This document shows, in pieces, positions 54,302 to 61,916 of a stretch of 64,000 nt of DNA. Made by a program: the position numbers and the translations under genes. Source of the stretch: Schaedlerella arabinosiphila (lineage in GTDB: Bacteria > Bacillota > Clostridia > Lachnospirales > Lachnospiraceae); NCBI RefSeq assembly GCF_003885045.1, contig NZ_RHJS01000002.1, forward strand, positions 1,488,001 through 1,552,000, in the 5' to 3' direction. Numbering within the stretch: position 1 is the stretch's first letter; the number at the start of each line of letters is the position of its first letter. Below the pieces are notes generated by a model that saw only the letters and a program-made list of their open reading frames with translations, was not told where the DNA came from and did no database searches.

Positions 54302-54794
54302 CTGCCTTTTTAAGATACGCCAGGGCTTTTGGCGTGTGGAAAGAATATTGGTTGGTCAGCTTCTTGTATTTCATTTCCCTTACCAGAATATCAACCCCAA
54401 TCAATCCATTGGAGAATTGACGGAAAAGCAGTGCTAAATCATCATTGGCGATAGGGCCTGTGACGAGATCGTACTTTAAATCAAAATTACACTCTGTATC
54501 AGAATAATCTTTGAAATTCCGATTCCGGTTATTGATTACAAATAATGCCCATTCTTTGCTGGGTTTTTGAAAAATGCGGGTGTTGAGCTCCGGGTGTTCC
54601 AATGAAGAAATGTCGAAATCAAACACGGTAGTGCAGGGACTGCCGCCGTAGATACGGGAAACACGGTTTGCCATTTTTACTGCCTGTTCCGGCAGAGCAG
54701 TAAGATAAAAGCCCTGTCCAAAGTCTTTGTAGGGCCGGCATTTCGCCAAATCAATTTCATGTATTTCTACATTTGAACCATGATACAGTTTCAT
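54285..54794 (-). CDS. DUF3990 protein, ADP-ribosyltransferase-like fold
   Basis: 169 residues. It opens with LYHGSNVEI (residues 3-11) and continues DFGQGFYLTALPEQAVKMAN, the two strands that form the NAD-binding core in diphtheria-toxin-class ADP-ribosyltransferases (YHG and GxGFYLT). DUF3990 is grouped with ADP-ribosyltransferases in Pfam as I recall it. A likely third catalytic position is in the QFSNGLIGVDILV stretch, but no clear catalytic Glu can be assigned by eye. The ATG overlaps the stop of the DUF3791 gene (ATGA). No signal peptide, so it would act in the cell. Confidence 0.88.
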   Translation of the reverse strand: MKLYHGSNVEIHEIDLAKCRPYKDFGQGFYLTALPEQAVKMANRVSRIYGGSPCTTVFDFDISSLEHPELNTRIFQKPSKEWALFVINNRNRNFKDYSDTECNFDLKYDLVTGPIANDDLALLFRQFSNGLIGVDILVREMKYKKLTNQYSFHTPKALAYLKKAGVLHE

Positions 54795-55015
54795 TCCAAC
54801 ATACCTCCATTGTTCCTGCAGATGATATCTAAATCTTCTATGGCATCATCCAGTGATAATGTGTGCTCTATATCGTAATTTTCCTTTAAAAAGTCGATTC
54901 CTTTATAATTATATAGATATAAAAATGCAATACGGGGGTGCAGCGCTTTTCTTCGTGCAAATTCGTTTACGCAGACTACGGTGTAATTAATTTGCTTTCT
55001 GATTGTCTCAGACAT
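54791..55015 (-). CDS. DUF3791 protein
   Basis: 74 residues (INYTVVCVNEFARRKALHPR; AFLYLYNYKGIDFLKENYDI; LSLDDAIEDLDIICRNNGG). It matches the short DUF3791 family that is found in front of DUF3990 genes. Stop overlaps the DUF3990 start by 4 bp, so synthesis of the two is coupled, as in toxin-antitoxin pairs. GGAGAGTTGATTT precedes the start. Confidence 0.88.
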   Translation of the reverse strand: MSETIRKQINYTVVCVNEFARRKALHPRIAFLYLYNYKGIDFLKENYDIEHTLSLDDAIEDLDIICRNNGGMLE

Positions 55016-55067
55016 AAATCAACTCTCCTTTTTCTGTATAGCTGTTTGGAACCATTACCTTGATTCT

Positions 55068-55163
55068 ATTATAACCGAAATCCAACTGCGAACCAAGATG
55101 GTTTTTGAAATTGTACACGAAAGTTTTGGTTCGTCTTTTCCTGAAAATATAACAAATGGTTCG
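55068..55163 (-). promoter_or_regulatory. Promoter and operator-like repeats of the DUF3990 module
   Basis: On the - strand TTGGTT (55096-55091), 17 bp, TATAAT (55073-55068). The -35 lies within CGAACCAA (55089-55096, + strand), which recurs inverted as TTGGTTCG (55126-55133) and again as ATGGTTCG (55156-55163). The last two are spaced 30 bp, about three helical turns. This looks like an autoregulatory operator, though none of the three proteins has an evident helix-turn-helix. Confidence 0.65.
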
Positions 55164-55179
55164 TATTATACTCATAACT

Positions 55180-55287
55180 CTATTGAACCCCTGCCATCTG
55201 CAATTTCTTCATACGCTTCATTTTATCCGCCCAATTACATAGAATAATAATAGTCTCTAAATTTACATTTATATATGTACTACACCT
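55180..55287 (-). other. Cryptic recombinase C-terminal tail at attR
   Basis: Reading from the core AGGTG in the phase the recombinase uses at attL, 34 sense codons follow to TAG at 55182-55180, with a protein-like end (IILCNWADKMKRMKKLQMAG). In the integrated state it has no start and is silent; in the excised circle it would complete the recombinase. The arm AAATGTAAATTTA here is the inverse of the attL arm. Confidence 0.6.
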
Positions 55288-55305
55288 TTTCTTCCGCCAA
55301 GAACT
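55265..55305. other. Attachment site, right junction (attR)
   Basis: Core CACCT (55283-55287). Bases above 55287 continue the binding-protein gene (GGCGGAAGAAA on the - strand). Together with attL this gives the empty site GGAAGAAAAGGTGGTATGCC. Confidence 0.8.
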
Positions 55306-55772
55306 GTCTTCCCCTTCAAGTCATTCCAAGAAAATTCCGGCATTTCCTCCCGTGCGACGAGGAAATTGCCTGCCCGCTGGGTGAGCTGGGCAAAATTCAC
55401 GACATAATCATTGGCCCCTTCATTATAGGTATAAATGGACGATTCCGACCCCATGAAACCGATATCCGCTTCGCCGGAGAGGACGGCGGTCATCACTTTG
55501 TCAGCTCCGAATCCACAGACAAGCTCCAGCCGGATATTTTCATCTTCAAAATAGCCTTCTTCGATGGCCACATACATGGGCGCGTAAAAAATGGAGTGGG
55601 CGACTTCGTTCAATGTCACGTCAGACAGCTCTTCCTTGGGGGCAGGCTTCGAAGCCGCCGCAGGTTCTTCGGCATTGCCGGCCGTTTCCTGTGCTGTTTT
55701 TTCTCCGCAGGCCGATAAGGTCAGGACCGCGAAGGCTGTGGTAAGAAGTAACGTAAATAAGCGCTTTTTCAT
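55269..55772 (-). pseudogene. ABC substrate-binding lipoprotein, N-terminal part, truncated by the element
   Basis: 167 codons: lipoprotein signal with lipobox LTLSACGEK, then an NMT1/SsuA-like first lobe (FYAPMYVAIEEGYFEDENI; LSGEADIGFMGSESSIYTY; KGKTVLGGRKG). The final VVHI and stop are element sequence. ATG 55772 follows GGAGGA (complement of 55776-55781); an upstream in-frame start is not needed. The protein could still be exported but lacks half the ligand cleft. Precise excision would restore a 351-residue protein. Confidence 0.92.
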
Positions 55773-55910
55773 AAATCCTCCTGAAAAATGATGTCTCAAT
55801 CTTTATTACTATATGTCAGGAAAAAAGAATGGTTACTTTGATTTTGGATTCGGGGGGGAGAGTGAATTGCAATCTGGAAACGTGAAATTTTGCAAAATGA
55901 AATGGAGGTA

Positions 55911-55939
55911 TGGACTTTAAAAGTTTACTGTGCTAAAAT
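55911..55939 (+). promoter_or_regulatory. Promoter of the TrpR-like gene
   Basis: TGGACT (55911-55916), 17 bp, TAAAAT (55934-55939) with extended -10 TG at 55931-55932. A short hairpin AGACGT/ACGTCT lies in the leader near 55973-55991. Confidence 0.5.
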
Positions 55940-56025
55940 GGAAAAGGCCGATGCCGGATATCAGCATATTGGGAGACGTAAACGGTACGTCTGGCCATAG
56001 AGATCGTAACAAAGGAGAGGGCTAT

Positions 56026-56331
56026 ATGAGCAAGAAGATAAGAACAGAGGCGGTTGATTATTTATTTAGCGCAATACTGAGCTTAAAGGACAAAGAGGAG
56101 TGTTATACATTTTTTGAAGATATCTGCACCATCAACGAATTGCTGTCCCTTTCACAGCGGTTTGAGGTGGCAAAAATGCTGAGGGAAAAAAAGACATATC
56201 TGGAGATCGCGGAAAAAACAGGGGCCTCCACAGCGACCATCAGCCGTGTAAACCGTTCCTTAAATTATGGAAACGACGGATATGACATGGTGTTCGAGCG
56301 GATTGACCAGGAGACAGACCCCTCTCTTTAA
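56026..56331 (+). CDS. TrpR-like regulator, YerC/YecD family
   Basis: 101 residues, the family length. FFEDICTINELLSLSQRFEV and EIAEKTGASTATISRVNRSL are the TrpR-fold DNA-binding helices; the end LNYGNDGYDMVFER is typical of YerC. Regulated genes unknown. ATG 56026 follows AAAGGAGAGG by 7 nt; a longer upstream frame is not needed. Divergent from the split binding-protein gene. Confidence 0.93.
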   Translation: MSKKIRTEAVDYLFSAILSLKDKEECYTFFEDICTINELLSLSQRFEVAKMLREKKTYLEIAEKTGASTATISRVNRSLNYGNDGYDMVFERIDQETDPSL

Positions 56332-56345
56332 AATAGAAAGAGTGT

Positions 56346-56426
56346 AAAAAACCAATGCTTCGCCCGTCAGGGTACCTCATTTTCCAACCGGAAAAAAAGG
56401 AACCTCTGGCGGGCGAAGCATTGGTT
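56346..56426 (-). terminator. Long-stem terminator of the DUF1836 gene
   Basis: A 21-bp stem (56350-56370 with 56406-56426), one G-U pair, loop about 35 nt. On the - strand it is followed by TTTTTT (complement of 56346-56351), so it ends the DUF1836 transcript. Unusually long for a terminator stem. Confidence 0.75.
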
Positions 56427-56526
56427 AGAGTTAACGGTGCCGGGTACTCGCTGCACGGCATCCGGCCGATACAGTGATGGTACAGGCATTGCAATGCCAT
56501 CGTAAGCAAAAAGGCAGTTTTTTGTA

Positions 56527-57120
56527 TTATTTCAGCTCCGGCATGGAGTCGATGAGCTTTTCGATGATCATTTTTTTTACATACACATCGAAGCTGAGAC
56601 TGCAGATCAGAGAAAAAAACTGCAGGTACGCACGGTCCTCATCCGGGGCGTCCGAGAAAGAATCCATGGCCCGGGCATAGATCTCCTTCATCTCCTCCAT
56701 GAGCGGCTCCACATCAGACTTTTCCATGGAGCAGACTTCCTCATAAATGGAAGTGAGATCAAAATCGTCCTCCTTATGGAAATATTTTTCCGTAAGAGGG
56801 TGGAGGAGGCACTCGATATCCTTGATTGAAAGGATATTTTTAAAATAATAAATGAAGATCAGGATCAGTACATGTTCTTTTGTATACTTTTTCTTAACCG
56901 GCGGCGGGAGAAGGTTGTTCTTGGCGTAGTTGTTGATCATGGTCTTGGTCAGGATCTTGTCCTGATCATACCGCCTGGTTGAGGAGAGCTGCGTATCCAT
57001 AAACGTGGTCACCTGATCCATGTACAGGTCGATATTCGGAATGTCGTCCGCATGGATATAATCAATCCGGGAAAGGCTCTCCAAAATGCTGTTCAGCATA
57101 TCTCTGGAATCTATTTTCAT
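56527..57120 (-). CDS. DUF1836 protein
   Basis: 197 residues, mainly helical. The region ILTKTMINNYAKNNLLPPPV followed by KKKYTKEHVLILIFIYYFK is the DUF1836 hallmark and resembles a MerR-like winged helix-turn-helix; a DNA-binding role is likely but unproven. GAGGTG precedes the ATG. Own promoter at 57141-57169. Confidence 0.93.
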   Translation of the reverse strand: MKIDSRDMLNSILESLSRIDYIHADDIPNIDLYMDQVTTFMDTQLSSTRRYDQDKILTKTMINNYAKNNLLPPPVKKKYTKEHVLILIFIYYFKNILSIKDIECLLHPLTEKYFHKEDDFDLTSIYEEVCSMEKSDVEPLMEEMKEIYARAMDSFSDAPDEDRAYLQFFSLICSLSFDVYVKKMIIEKLIDSMPELK

Positions 57121-57140
57121 GTTATCACCTCGATGGAACT

Positions 57141-57169
57141 ATTATATAGTATTTAAAACCAGATAGCAA
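57141..57169 (-). promoter_or_regulatory. Promoter of the DUF1836 gene
   Basis: On the - strand TTGCTA (57169-57164), 17 bp, TATAAT (57146-57141). Confidence 0.7.
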
Positions 57170-57270
57170 GGAAAAGATTTGTTGTTGAAGTTTCACAAAA
57201 AGACTTCCATTTTATATGAAATTATGCTAATCTTAGTGCAAATGTTTCATGCAATGAGGAGGTATTTAGG

Positions 57271-58014
57271 ATGTTAAAAGACAAAGTAGCGGTTGTAACC
57301 GGCGGTACGAGAGGGATTGGGTATGCCATCGTAAAAAAGTATCTTGAGAACGGCGCAAAGGTCGTTTTGTTCGGCTCCAGGGCGGAAACCGTGGAGAAGG
57401 CGCTTACGTCTCTCAAGGCTGAGAATCCGGACTGGCCGGTGGAAGGCGCGCATCCGGATCTGACCAACGCGGAGGAGATGGCAAAGGCAATTCAGGACAT
57501 TCAGGATCAGTACGGAAGAATCGATATCCTGGTAAATAATGCCGGTGTTTCGGACAGTACCAAGATCGACGACTATAAAGCAGAGCAGTTTGAAAAGGTG
57601 ATGAAGCTGAACGTAAGCGCGATCTTCAACGCGATCCAGCCTGTTGTGAAGATCATGAAAGAGCAGGGCGGCGGATGTATCCTCAATACCAGCTCCATGG
57701 TCAGCATTTCCGGACAGCCGGGAGGCGTTGCGTATCCCACAAGCAAGTTTGCGGTGAACGGGCTGACGCTTTCTCTGGCAAGAGAACTGGGACCGAGCAA
57801 TATCCGTGTAAATGCGGTGGCTCCCGGGATTACAAAGACCGACATGGTTGCGGCGCTTCCGGACGCGATGATCCAGCCGCTGATCGCGACCATTCCGCTG
57901 CGCAGGGTCGGGGAACCGGAAGACGTTGCCAATGCGTTCCTGTTTTTGGCAAGCGACATGGCCTCCTATGTGACAGGCGAGGTACTGTCCGTGGACGGCG
58001 CGGCCAGGGCTTAG
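57271..58014 (+). CDS. SDR oxidoreductase (3-oxoacyl-ACP reductase or hydroxysteroid dehydrogenase type)
   Basis: 247 residues. Cofactor loop VTGGTRGIGYAIVKK, VNNAGVS, catalytic Ser in NTSSMVSISGQ, Tyr and Lys in VAYPTSKFAV, end SVDGAARA. Gly-Ser-Arg after the second strand (LFGSRAET) suggests NADP(H). The sequence resembles, from memory, gut Lachnospiraceae hydroxysteroid dehydrogenases as well as FabG; no fatty-acid genes are near. The gene is alone and followed by an AraC regulator. GAGGAGG upstream. Confidence 0.88.
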   Translation: MLKDKVAVVTGGTRGIGYAIVKKYLENGAKVVLFGSRAETVEKALTSLKAENPDWPVEGAHPDLTNAEEMAKAIQDIQDQYGRIDILVNNAGVSDSTKIDDYKAEQFEKVMKLNVSAIFNAIQPVVKIMKEQGGGCILNTSSMVSISGQPGGVAYPTSKFAVNGLTLSLARELGPSNIRVNAVAPGITKTDMVAALPDAMIQPLIATIPLRRVGEPEDVANAFLFLASDMASYVTGEVLSVDGAARA

Positions 58015-58202
58015 TGCCGGCTGAGGCAGCCAGGGAGATTTAAAAGAGCGGGAAAAACCGCAGTGCCTGGAAGAGAGTGGAATTTTGACGCGGGGGGCGT
58101 AAAGAATCCGCGGACAGGCATCCAAGATTTTATAGAGAAGAGGCAGGTGCCGGATGATCCGGTTCCTGCTGTTTTCAAGTACAGGGAAAGGCAGACCGGA
58201 GT

Positions 58203-59039
58203 ATGATTTATGAGCCGTTATTTAAACTGGAACGGACCGGCGTACAGATCCATTATTACACGAATGTGAGAAAGTACAATCCGGTTCACTGGCATTCCGC
58301 CGTGGAGCTGATTTATATCCTAAATGGGAACGCGAAGATCATGATAGAAGGAAAAGACTATCCTGTTGTGGCCGGAGAATTTGTTGTCATTGATTCGAAC
58401 CAGCTACATGAATTTCGATGCAGGGGCGAGTCCATGATGGTGGTGATCCACTTTTCGCGCAGCAGCATGAAGAATTTTATCCCGAATCTGGACGAATATC
58501 ATTTTCGCTGCGCCAGGGCGGAGCTCCAGAAGGGGCAGTTGGAAGCCTACCTTTCGATCTGTGAGATTTTGAAAGGGCTGCCGCCGTTGTATGTCATGCA
58601 TCCAACCGGGTACAGGCTGAAAAGCCAGGCCATCGCCATGGAGGTCTTTTTTGAACTGGTCAATCAGTTCGCCGAGATCGGGGAATGGGTGCAAAAGCCA
58701 GAAAAGCGGGAGAACCTGGAACGGCTTGAGGAGATGATCGAATATATCGAGCTTCACCATAAGGAACCCATTTCCCTGGAAAGCATTGCCTCTCATTTTT
58801 ATTTGAGCAGAGAATATTTCAGCCGCTTTTTCCGGAAAAATATGGGGGTGACCTTTACCAGATATGTCAATCAGGTGCGGCTGATGCACATTTATCAGGA
58901 AATATGCAATACCGAGTCCGGGATCATGGAACTGGCGGAAAATCATGGGTTTACGAATTACAAGCTGTTTAACAAGATGTTCCATGAGGTTTACGGCTGT
59001 ACCCCGCGGGAGATACGGATGCGGCGCAAAAAAGCGTGA
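58203..59039 (+). CDS. AraC-family regulator
   Basis: 278 residues. Cupin domain (VHWHSAVELIYILNGNAKIM, VIDSNQLHEFRC) and AraC helix-turn-helix pair (LESIASHFYLSREYFSRFFR; IMELAENHGFTNYKLFNKMF). Probably controls the SDR gene 190 bp upstream or a remote sugar gene. No convincing ribosome site: AAAGGCAGACCGGAGT only partly fits. Confidence 0.92.
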   Translation: MIYEPLFKLERTGVQIHYYTNVRKYNPVHWHSAVELIYILNGNAKIMIEGKDYPVVAGEFVVIDSNQLHEFRCRGESMMVVIHFSRSSMKNFIPNLDEYHFRCARAELQKGQLEAYLSICEILKGLPPLYVMHPTGYRLKSQAIAMEVFFELVNQFAEIGEWVQKPEKRENLERLEEMIEYIELHHKEPISLESIASHFYLSREYFSRFFRKNMGVTFTRYVNQVRLMHIYQEICNTESGIMELAENHGFTNYKLFNKMFHEVYGCTPREIRMRRKKA

Positions 59040-59137
59040 GAGACTGGGAAGGGGAAGTGCCTGTGCCGGCCCGGATGTCGGGAGGATATGCCGGCAGAAT
59101 CCGTTTTTAAGAGAAACGATACGAGAAGGAGATTACA

Positions 59138-61372
59138 ATGAGTATATATGATACACTGAATGAGCAGCAGCGGGAGGCGGTATTTCATACGGAGGGGCCG
59201 CTCCTCATCCTGGCAGGGGCCGGTTCCGGAAAAACCAGGGTGCTGACCCACCGGATTGCCTATCTGATGGAGGAAAAAGGGGTCAATCCATGGAATATTT
59301 TTGCCATTACCTTTACCAACAAGGCGGCGGGGGAGATGCGGGAGCGTGTGGACAAACTGGTAAGCTTTGGCTCGGAGAGCGTCTGGGTGAGCACGTTTCA
59401 TTCGGCCTGTGTGCGGATTCTGAGAAGGCATATTGACCGGCTTGGCTATGAAAATAATTTTACTATCTACGACGGCGACGACCAGAAGACCCTGATGAAG
59501 GCGATCTGTAAAAAGCTGAATATTGATACAAAGGCTTATAAGGAAACTGCACTGCTGTCGGCCATTTCTTCCGCAAAGGACCAGATGCTTACCCCGGATG
59601 CATATGAGGAGCAGGCGGAGGGCAATTACGGAAAGAAAAACATCGCCAGGGTATACCGGGAGTATGAAAGCCAGCTTCGGGGCAGCAATGCGCTGGATTT
59701 TGACGACCTGCTGCTTAAGACGGTGCAGCTTTTTGAGACCCAGCCGGATGTGCTGGAATACTACCAGGAACGGTTTCGGTATATCATGGTGGACGAGTAC
59801 CAGGATACCAATACGGTGCAGTTTCGGTTTATCAGCCTCCTGGCGGCCAGGTATCAGAACCTCTGCGTGGTAGGGGACGACGACCAGTCGATCTACAAAT
59901 TCCGCGGGGCGAACATCCGCAATATCCTGAATTTTGAGGAGGAATTTCAGGATGCCAGAGTCATCAAGCTGGAGCAGAATTACCGCTCCACCGGCAATAT
60001 CCTGGATGCGGCGAACGCGGTCATCCGCAACAACCGGGGACGGAAGGACAAGACCCTTTGGACGGACAACGGGGAAGGGGAGCGGATTTTGTACCGTCAG
60101 TTCTACAATGCATACGAGGAGGCAGAGTTCATTGCGGAGGATATCCAGAGCCAGGTGCGCCAGGGCATGCTCTATCAGGACAGCGCCGTTTTGTACCGAA
60201 CCAACGCACAGTCCCGCCTTTTTGAGGAAAAGTTTGTGGCTTCCAATATCCCTTATAAGATCGTGGGGGGGATCAACTTCTATGCCCGCAGGGAGATCAA
60301 GGATCTGCTGGCCTATTTAAAGACCATTGACAACGGCCGGGACGACCTGGCAGTGCGGCGGATCATCAACGTGCCAAAGCGGGGGATCGGCCTGACTACG
60401 ATCAACCGGGTGCAGGAATCTGCGGATGCGCGGGGCATCGGATTTTACGGCGCCCTGCAGGGGACGGACCTGATCCCGAATATCGGGCGGGCAGCGGCCA
60501 AGCTGGATTCCTTCGTGGCGCTGATCGAATATTTTAAGAGCAGGGCGGACCAGGAGAGCATCTCGGAGCTGATGGAAGAGATTCTGGAGATGACGGCATA
60601 CATAGAGACTCTGGAAGCGGAGGATGAGGAAGGCGCGGAAGCGAGAATCCAGAATATCGACGAATTACTGAGCAAGATCGTGTCTTATGAGGAAGCCTGT
60701 GAAGAGGCGGGAGAAAAACCGGGGCTGAGCGGATTTCTGGAAGAGGTGGCGCTGGTTGCAGACATTGACAGCCTGGATGAGAACCAGGATTATGTGGTGC
60801 TGATGACGCTCCACAGTGCAAAAGGTCTGGAATTTCCCCATGTGTACCTGGCGGGCCTGGAGGATGGGCTGTTTCCAAGTTCCATGAGTACGGACAACCC
60901 GGAGGATCTGGAGGAGGAAAGGCGTCTCTGCTATGTGGGAATCACAAGGGCTCAGAAGCGGCTGACCGTAAGCTGCGCAAGCCAGCGGATGATCCGCGGG
61001 GAGATCCGTTTCAACCCGGTCTCCCGGTTTTTGAAGGAAATCCCGTCGGAGCTGGTCGAGACGGAGAAAAAGCTCTTTGAAAAGGAGCAGCGAAGTGCTC
61101 CGGCGCCCAGCGCAAAGGAGCAGGCAAGGCGGGCCTTTCACCAGCAGCCCTTCCAGAGCAGTTCCATAGCAAAGGGTGCAAAGCAGTTCGCGGTGACGAA
61201 GGAGAAGGGGCTGGATTATACGGTGGGAGACCGGGTCAGCCACGTGAAGTTCGGCCAGGGCACGGTGAAGGTGATCACAGAGGGCGGAAGAGACTATGAG
61301 GTGACGGTGGAATTTGACACGGCGGGAGTGCGCAAGATGTTTGCAGGGTTTGCAAAGCTGAAAAAGCTGTGA
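59138..61372 (+). CDS. pcrA: ATP-dependent DNA helicase PcrA/UvrD
   Basis: 744 residues. Superfamily 1A motifs: I AGAGSGKTRVLTHRI, II VDEYQDTNTVQF, III VVGDDDQSIYKFRGA, IV EQNYRSTGNIL, V VVLMTLHSAKGLEFPHV, VI EEERRLCYVGITRAQ. The C-terminus YTVGDRVSHVKFGQGTVKVI is the RNA polymerase-interacting Tudor-like domain of PcrA. It acts in repair and replication-fork clearing. GAAGGAG 9 nt before ATG 59138. Confidence 0.97.
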   Translation: MSIYDTLNEQQREAVFHTEGPLLILAGAGSGKTRVLTHRIAYLMEEKGVNPWNIFAITFTNKAAGEMRERVDKLVSFGSESVWVSTFHSACVRILRRHIDRLGYENNFTIYDGDDQKTLMKAICKKLNIDTKAYKETALLSAISSAKDQMLTPDAYEEQAEGNYGKKNIARVYREYESQLRGSNALDFDDLLLKTVQLFETQPDVLEYYQERFRYIMVDEYQDTNTVQFRFISLLAARYQNLCVVGDDDQSIYKFRGANIRNILNFEEEFQDARVIKLEQNYRSTGNILDAANAVIRNNRGRKDKTLWTDNGEGERILYRQFYNAYEEAEFIAEDIQSQVRQGMLYQDSAVLYRTNAQSRLFEEKFVASNIPYKIVGGINFYARREIKDLLAYLKTIDNGRDDLAVRRIINVPKRGIGLTTINRVQESADARGIGFYGALQGTDLIPNIGRAAAKLDSFVALIEYFKSRADQESISELMEEILEMTAYIETLEAEDEEGAEARIQNIDELLSKIVSYEEACEEAGEKPGLSGFLEEVALVADIDSLDENQDYVVLMTLHSAKGLEFPHVYLAGLEDGLFPSSMSTDNPEDLEEERRLCYVGITRAQKRLTVSCASQRMIRGEIRFNPVSRFLKEIPSELVETEKKLFEKEQRSAPAPSAKEQARRAFHQQPFQSSSIAKGAKQFAVTKEKGLDYTVGDRVSHVKFGQGTVKVITEGGRDYEVTVEFDTAGVRKMFAGFAKLKKL

Positions 61373-61916
61373 TGGCGGCAGGCGTTTGACAAATAAGGGG
61401 TTAAGAAATTTCAAGATGGAATAGCCTATGGAAGAATATGTAAAGTTTATTGTAAATGATACATGCGAAAATCTATCTTTCAAACGTGGGAAAGCCCGAT
61501 CGGGCCTTAGTACTGTCAGCAAAATATCCTCTTCTATCAGAGATCCTGTTTCCATCACAAAATAGGGGGCGGCTCCTCTCAGAGCGGTATCTGCCCCCTG
61601 TTTTCCGGTGTTTCTGTTTCTGTATCCATCACCCTGGTACAGCGCTCCTTTATAAACTCGCTCCACGGCATCATTGCTTCCACACCTATGGTAGGTTTTG
61701 AATCGCTTACCAGAAATAACTCTGCCCTGGTGACGTAATGTAGTACCACAAGTTGTACGGACAGCACAAAAAAACGTGAGTAGGAATATTAATGTATAAT
61801 TCGCATGCTCCGGAGCCTCACTGAGTTTGTGCTTGATTTACGCTTCAGATGATTCAAATGTTCCCTCGTGATTGCTCATAATATATTTTCTCACCTTTCT
61901 CTATATCCGCAATTAC
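61373..61916. other. 544-bp region without a confident gene; holds a terminator-like hairpin
   Basis: AGGGGGC (61564-61570) and GCCCCCT (61593-61599) with T on both strands form a bidirectional terminator-like stem. A 62-codon - strand frame (61767-61579) ending in EFIKERCTRVMDTETETPEN has no ribosome site; it may be the relic of a mobile-element gene. Nothing else was recognised. Confidence 0.45.

Larger units (their letters stand above)
49159..55287. mobile_element. 6.1-kb serine-recombinase integrative element
   Basis: It occupies the DNA between two copies of AGGTG (49159-49163 and 55283-55287, - strand reading) inside one binding-protein gene; unit length 6,124 bp. It carries a large serine recombinase at one end, a 62-residue protein, decayed TPR and Rpn-type genes and an intact three-gene DUF3791/DUF3990 module. 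No conjugation, replication or phage genes were seen, so transfer would need help in trans. It is AT-richer than the flanks. There is no target duplication beyond the 5-bp core, as expected for serine recombination. Confidence 0.88.

Noticed and set aside
61579..61767. 62-codon gene on the - strand
   Set aside because: No ribosome site or family match, and it includes the terminator-like hairpin; kept only as a possible relic.
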